From Chaetoderma sp. LZ-2023a (lineage: Eukaryota; Mollusca; Caudofoveata; Chaetodermatida; Chaetodermatidae): a stretch of DNA of 64,000 nucleotides. This document shows positions 59,219 through 64,000 of this stretch, piece after piece. The position numbers and the translations under genes are program-made. The stretch lies in NCBI GenBank assembly GCA_034401795.1, contig CM067360.1, forward strand, positions 118,563,572-118,627,571, written 5' to 3'. The stretch's first letter is position 1. Each line of letters begins with the position of its first letter. The notes below the pieces were generated by a model. The model ran no database searches. It was not told the origin of the DNA and was given only the letters and a program-made list of their open reading frames with translations.

Positions 59219-61345
59219 ATGGATTCGTATGGTGAATCTGAGGAAACGTTCAACAACTGTGATGAACTGAACTTAGTAATGGTTTCAATCATCAGAGATT
59301 ACCCCGTTCTAATGGAGAAAAGTCAATTGCCAAGCGCTAAAGATCGAAAAGTCAATGCAATCAAGGAGGCTAAATCAAGAATTTCTACAAGAACTGGCAA
59401 AAACTTAGACGAAAAACAAATTTTGAAAAAACTCTCGAACATGAAGGCTAACGTTAAGAAAAAAACTGATCGTAAACAAACGGGGAACCGTAAAATAATT
59501 ATGTGTCCGTGGGAGCAGCAGCTGTACGATATTCTCCAAGGTAATGAGAACCCAACCCTAACCAAGATGTCCTGCTCAGTCTCTGCCGGCTTCCAATCAA
59601 CCCAATCCGTAACACAATGTGAATCCTCGTCTCAGGATGTTCCGCCCAAGTCAAGCTCTGCAACATTCAGGGTAAGTTTCCCTTTTTTTTAATAAAATCT
59701 CCGCCTGCATGCGATGGAAGAATATACCCGTTTTGAGACCTGGATCAAGACGCATTATTATTGCCATATAAGTGATATAACTGACGGTTACTCCTTTATG
59801 TTGTTTATTTAACCCTTTACTCCATACATCGGCCAAGAACGGTCAATGCATAGGTCTTATAAGATGATTATTTGCAGACATAGAGAATACAGTTTTTGAA
59901 ATGTAACCACTGGAACGTCTGGATCGTTAAACTCGCCAGTCATTCCAGTTGTACATTTCCAAAAAACTAGTATTCTCTTGGGCTGCAAATTGACAAATTC
60001 TATGAGAAAATTGAAATGTTTTTGACAAAACCTCGTCACGAAATGGTTAAGTTGTGAGCCTGAATTTACCAAATAAAGACTTAGATGCATTGAACATTTC
60101 AAATGTAGGAAACTCTTTCGTATCCAAAGCGCACGTGTAATAGTCTTACGAAATGTCCATTTGCATGCCAACAGATTCCAATAGGATGCCCATGATACTG
60201 TAGGAAATTCTAAAAACTGCCATTTGATAACTTGCAAAATACATTATCTATATTTAAGTCACAATTGTAATGACCAAATGTTATCCTAAAAGTGTTACAT
60301 TTAGGACCATTCCTTATTTCAACTCAGTGCAAAGGATGGTACTTTTGATGCTTTCATATTTACCCTCGACCCCGCAGGTGGAAAATGGTATTGTATTTGG
60401 GTCTGTCTGTCTGTATATCTGCCCCTGCCTGCCTGCATGCATGCATGTATGTATGTATGTATGTATGTATGTATGTATGTATGTATGTATGTATGTATGT
60501 ATGTATGTATGTATGTATGTATGTATGTATGTATGTATGCGCCCGTGCATGCATACCTTCAAGCATGCATGCGTAAGTGCGTACACGTGTGTCCATGCTT
60601 GTGTGTGTGTGTGTGTGTGCGTGAGTGTGTGTGAAGCCTGGCAAAGCGATATATCAGGAACTAGGCCTATTGATCTGTTTTAACTAATCACATTTTAACA
60701 CAATTAAGAAGTTGGGCATGGAAATGCAATTGCAGAGTTTGGTCCTGAGCTGGCAAAGAAAACCCGGATCTGGATCGAATCGAATTCCGGATCAATGTAT
60801 ACACTAATGATCAGATTTGAGGGAAAGTGTAATGCAATTGCGTGTGCTGCGATCAGCTAGGCTGTTAAAAATATATAATTTTAAAAAGATAAATCTTGGA
60901 AATCCGAAATAAAGGTGACAAAAATGGGAGGTGTGAGTGTCTGCAATCGCCGAGTGTTCTTGTTTAAATATTGGATTATATCCATGATATTTGGATTAAT
61001 GCTATTTTCATTATTATAAGACTTGTATTACCTTTTATTTTCCAGCGTCGCAGTGAACGGAATGAGCCAGGCAGTTCTGCAATGACACCACCCACAAGTC
61101 GCTCATCGACACCAGTGAATCTACAAGCTCCGAAGAAGAAACGTTTGTCTGCCGAGACTGAGGAAACCGAGAACCTATCAACGACAGAACTGCAGAGACT
61201 AGTGCTACTTGAGCAGCTAAAATACACCAGAGCGAAGATGCGACGCCTTGAGCAGCAAAACAGTCAGACAACTGAAGCGGCTGATCCACCTGTCGACATG
61301 GTCCACCTGACAGACATGGATAACTGGCGATATATGTCTCACTAG
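59219..61345 (+). CDS. Harbinger Myb/SANT-like DNA-binding protein, two exons
   Basis: Exon 1 59219-59671 (151 codons) ends at agg before gtaagtttcc. Exon 2 61046-61345 starts after ccttttattttccag. Both borders are phase 0, giving 250 aa. The N-terminal region (NLVMVSIIRDYPVLMEKSQL, then DRKVNAIKEA) fits the three-helix Myb/SANT-like domain seen in Harbinger partner proteins. A basic stretch follows (KANVKKKTDRKQTGNRK). The C-terminal part has EELQRLVLLEQLKYTRAK-like heptads (TELQRLVLLEQLKYTRAKMR). These proteins bring the nuclease to the ends and the nucleus. AATAAA at 61522-61527 is 177 bp after the stop. The intron holds an ATGT microsatellite. Confidence 0.85.
60436..60540. repeat. (ATGT)n microsatellite in the Harbinger intron
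   Basis: About 25 ATGT units. A GT tract follows at 60600-60640. Apparent Met/Tyr/Val-Cys ORFs here are artefacts of the repeat. Confidence 0.95.
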
Positions 61346-61521
61346 ATGCAACGTAAAGTGGGCTTGGTTCGTTGCGACTTTCAAGATAACATTTCCTTTC
61401 AAGCAAAGTTTTTGTTCCGTAAAATGCTTAGCCAGACTGGTACTGCCAACTTCCATGTAGTAGCAGCTCTTGACACAGATTGCGTTAAGTGATATTACAC
61501 ATCGTGCGCAACATGTTAAAG

Positions 61522-61527
61522 AATAAA
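61522..61527 (+). promoter_or_regulatory. Poly(A) signal of the Myb-like gene
   Basis: AATAAA, well spaced after the stop at 61345. Confidence 0.5.
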
Positions 61528-61639
61528 GAGTAAAGAAATTTCACTACATAATTTTTCTTTATAACAATATTAGAATTTAGTAGTTAGTTTGCTACACACG
61601 CCGGATGCGTTGTAAACCAGAATAATGCACTTCATTTAT

Positions 61640-62665
61640 TTAGTCAGCGCGCCTGTCGAAAAGTATAGTGGTAATTTCTTGTCGTCTTTGCTGTCCTTGT
61701 AATAGAATGCGGCGAGCAGCCACATGGACTTGCTCATGTTGGTTCAAATCATCCTCATCCACCTCTTCATCACCTAAATCATCATTTGTGTCATTTAGAA
61801 ATTTGGCGACGTTATGCAATACGAAGCATGCCATGATGCATTTCGGAATGTTCTCTAGTTTAAGACGAATGCCGTACCGCAGGATAGGAAACCGTCGTTT
61901 TAATTGACCAAATGACTGTTCAATGACCACGCGATTTCTAGCATGTATTCTGTTGAAATATCTCTCAGCTTGTGTGTTTGCCTCACTGTATGGTGTCATC
62001 ATATATGGCGCTAACCCATAACCCGAATCACCTAGAAGAAATCCTTGTACATTCCCTGAAATCTTAGCATGTAGTTCGGATGTTTGAAATATTCGAGAGT
62101 CATGCACTGACCCCGGCCAGCCTACATCAACACTGGTGAATGTATACTTCTCATCACATGTCGCCTGAACATTAAACGAAGGAAAGTTTTTGCGATTTAT
62201 GAAGTCATCTCCAAACTGTCCATGTGGCTTATCAATGCGTACATGAGTACAGTCGATGGCGCCGATTGTAAAAGGAAAACCAAGCTTATCCGCCCACCGT
62301 TGCTTTGCCAGGGTGATATCTGCATTAGAAAGTGGAAATTGTATCCACGTTGCGTGTTCAGATGATATGAAATCCAAAGTACTGGAAACATGTCTAGATA
62401 CCGTTGGTTGTGTTATACCTATCACCTCCGCTACTGTAGTCTGATAACCAGGGTCTGCTAAATAATGCAGAGTTGTTTCCATACGCTGCACCGGTGACAG
62501 ACATCCACCACGCCTCTCGGGATTTTCTGGTAGAAATGTTTGTGCCAGCCATTCAACATTTCTCTTGTCAAATCGAAATAACTTGCGGTAGGTCAAAGGA
62601 GATATCTCATCACGATTAATCCTACTCTTATATACCTTAGAATGTTCTCTTATATGCATAAACAT
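61640..62665 (-). CDS. HARBI1-like nuclease (DDE transposase)
   Basis: Intact 341-aa frame of normal length. An HTH lies at about residues 76-100 (TTVAEVIGITQPTVSRHVSS). The catalytic triad is Asp138 in FTIGAIDCTHVRI, Asp213 in LLGDSGYGL and Glu249 in RNRVVIEQSFGQLKRRF. The Asp-Glu spacing is 35. The end is acidic then Gln-rich (DDLGDEEVDEDD). It works with the Myb-like protein encoded on the other strand. The two genes converge with 294 bp between stops. An AATAAA overlaps the stop region at 61640-61635. Confidence 0.95.
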   Translation of the reverse strand: MFMHIREHSKVYKSRINRDEISPLTYRKLFRFDKRNVEWLAQTFLPENPERRGGCLSPVQRMETTLHYLADPGYQTTVAEVIGITQPTVSRHVSSTLDFISSEHATWIQFPLSNADITLAKQRWADKLGFPFTIGAIDCTHVRIDKPHGQFGDDFINRKNFPSFNVQATCDEKYTFTSVDVGWPGSVHDSRIFQTSELHAKISGNVQGFLLGDSGYGLAPYMMTPYSEANTQAERYFNRIHARNRVVIEQSFGQLKRRFPILRYGIRLKLENIPKCIMACFVLHNVAKFLNDTNDDLGDEEVDEDDLNQHEQVHVAARRILLQGQQRRQEITTILFDRRAD

Positions 62666-62819
62666 GTTGCAAATAATTCAGAACGGAACCCTTAGCTAAA
62701 TGTCAAGCTACTCTAGAGGAGCTTGCAAAACGGAAAGCACATGCTTGATGTCATAAGGAAATGGACAATTTTATGTATACGGTTTCAAGCAATTGATCTC
62801 AATTTAAGCTAATACTTAT

Positions 62820-62945
62820 AAGTCACAGTTTTTGCTTTTCCTAATAAGCAAATGCTTGTTCTATGAAGCATTATCTATTTTTTATGTATATCTCTGGAAG
62901 AAAAAGCCTAGAAAAAGCTTATGCTATTTTTTATAAATTCGGCCC
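62820..62945. repeat. Harbinger right terminal and subterminal repeats
   Basis: Inverse of the left end, with tgcttgttcta at 62853 and tatgtatatctct at 62883 before the terminal 18-mer. Confidence 0.8.
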
Positions 62946-62948
62946 ATT

Positions 62949-64000
62949 CTCTCTCCCCTTCTCCGCAGTCATGCTTATTTTATAACTAGCGGTATCTAGG
63001 CAAACAAATATAAAACAAGTTCTGAATATTCAAAGCGTATCAAAAACAATTTCTAAAGAACAATTCTAAAACAATTGCTATTACGTGTTACATATATTTA
63101 TGCATTAACGTTAAATACAGATTATTACCGATTTCATTCTCTATACATGATGGTAACATGGTTACTGACATAAACTGAAAGCATGATGATTACTTTGAAA
63201 ACAACCGGAATGAAAGTTGTTATGCCATAGGGAGCAGCGACTTTCAGTAAAATGATTTTCAAAATACTCAACAGGCCTCATGTCATAACCACGTGGAACC
63301 TGTTTGTGTCACTTCAGAATGAACACGGTTATGTTTGATTACTCTATTCCGCGGCTGTGGTAGTAGAAACATCCTACAGCTGCAATCAGTCCTTCTTCGC
63401 TTTAAACAGGTTAGCCGGCTTAAAAATCAATTTCTAGTACAGTGCACCGCAGAAGTAATCTATACTGTTGACAAAACAGAATAAAACGTACTGCCGAATA
63501 CTTAGACCCCAATTGGACCGGAAGACAAGGCAGCAGCCTTCAATCGAATTATTCCCAAAACACCCAACAGAACATTGCTTACTAACATGTTTCTGTTTAC
63601 ATTTTTGATACGTTTTCTTAGTAGTACTTCTGAGCTGCACTGTATATAGGCATTATTATGAAAAGTTCATGAACTAAAAAATCTCCACAAACATGATATT
63701 TCTAACACGCTGGGCACTGGTGATTATGAAGCTATTGTGAATTCAACTATTGTTCTCAATGGGTATAGCCAGGAAAGGACACGCTTGACCGCACATGGTT
63801 TCTGCTATACTAACAGGGAGCGCTCTCGATATACGGTCGAATAGGCGGATTTTATGAGAAATATAGAATTCTACACATCGTTATATAGCCATATATATGA
63901 TTGATTCGCTTTGATTTTTAACCGGTCACATACGCCACCCGCTTAAAAAACCATGACGCCCTCATGTCATAAATATTATAAAAATCACACTTAAAATCTT
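62949..64000. other. No gene; one hairpin
   Basis: 63192-63270 forms an imperfect hairpin (ctttgaaaacaaccggaatg against gattttcaaaata) that resembles the hairpins in the giant transposon spacer. The rest has only short broken frames. Confidence 0.45.

Larger units (their letters stand above)
58927..62945. mobile_element. PIF/Harbinger transposon, complete (4.0 kb)
   Basis: Both ends carry GGGCCGAATTTATAAAAA in inverted orientation, extended with mismatches through tTAGCtTA. It is flanked by a 3-bp ATT duplication (58924-58926 and 62946-62948), as typical of the superfamily. Two convergent intact genes, a Myb/SANT-like protein and a HARBI1-type nuclease, are the expected pair, so this copy could be autonomous. 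Confidence 0.93.

Noticed and set aside
60314..60683. Met/Tyr/Val/Cys and Ile/His/Thr repeat ORFs
   Set aside because: Direct translation of the ATGT microsatellite.

Overview
The window is eukaryotic nuclear DNA, most likely from an invertebrate animal. It is AT-leaning and rich in microsatellites. The candidate genes have introns with GT-AG borders, and there is no operon-like packing. The species cannot be named from the sequence. I recognise no host housekeeping gene. Almost everything that can be read is mobile DNA, in at least six layers of different age. Layout: 1-10040, a decayed Ty3/Gypsy retrotransposon on the minus strand (integrase, RNase H, RT, protease, gag, long leader/LTR with a TATA box). 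10041-15550, gene-poor DNA with microsatellites, minisatellites and a possible LINE scrap. 15555-25126 and 25641-36043, two nearly identical copies of the same ~10 kb on either side of exactly 500 N. They probably represent two unmerged haplotypes, not a true tandem duplication. 41847-43390, degenerate repeats. 43388-47030, the 5' part of a second, related Gypsy element. 47638-47990, a LINE endonuclease scrap abutting a Tc1 element (48001-49654). 50265-51757, two copies of an AT-microsatellite-linked repeat. 51760-56590, a relic of a protein-primed family-B DNA polymerase element with two tandem copies of a SAP-like mini-ORF. 57780-57950, a LINE RT tail. 58927-62945, a complete and apparently intact PIF/Harbinger transposon. 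The main discovery candidate is a ~13.3 kb DNA transposon at 28550-41846, with a second copy at 17753-25126 cut by the gap. It has ~410 bp terminal inverted repeats whose outer ~320 bp are almost identical. Two convergent genes each start just inside a terminal repeat. The rightward gene encodes a P-element/THAP9-like transposase preceded in frame by an RFX-like winged-helix segment. The leftward gene is a multi-exon PIF1-type helicase whose exon phases all agree, and which continues into a SAP-like segment and a PHD finger. A hairpin-rich spacer lies between the two gene ends. The two copies complement each other: the transposase is uninterrupted in copy 1, and the helicase exons are best preserved in copy 2.
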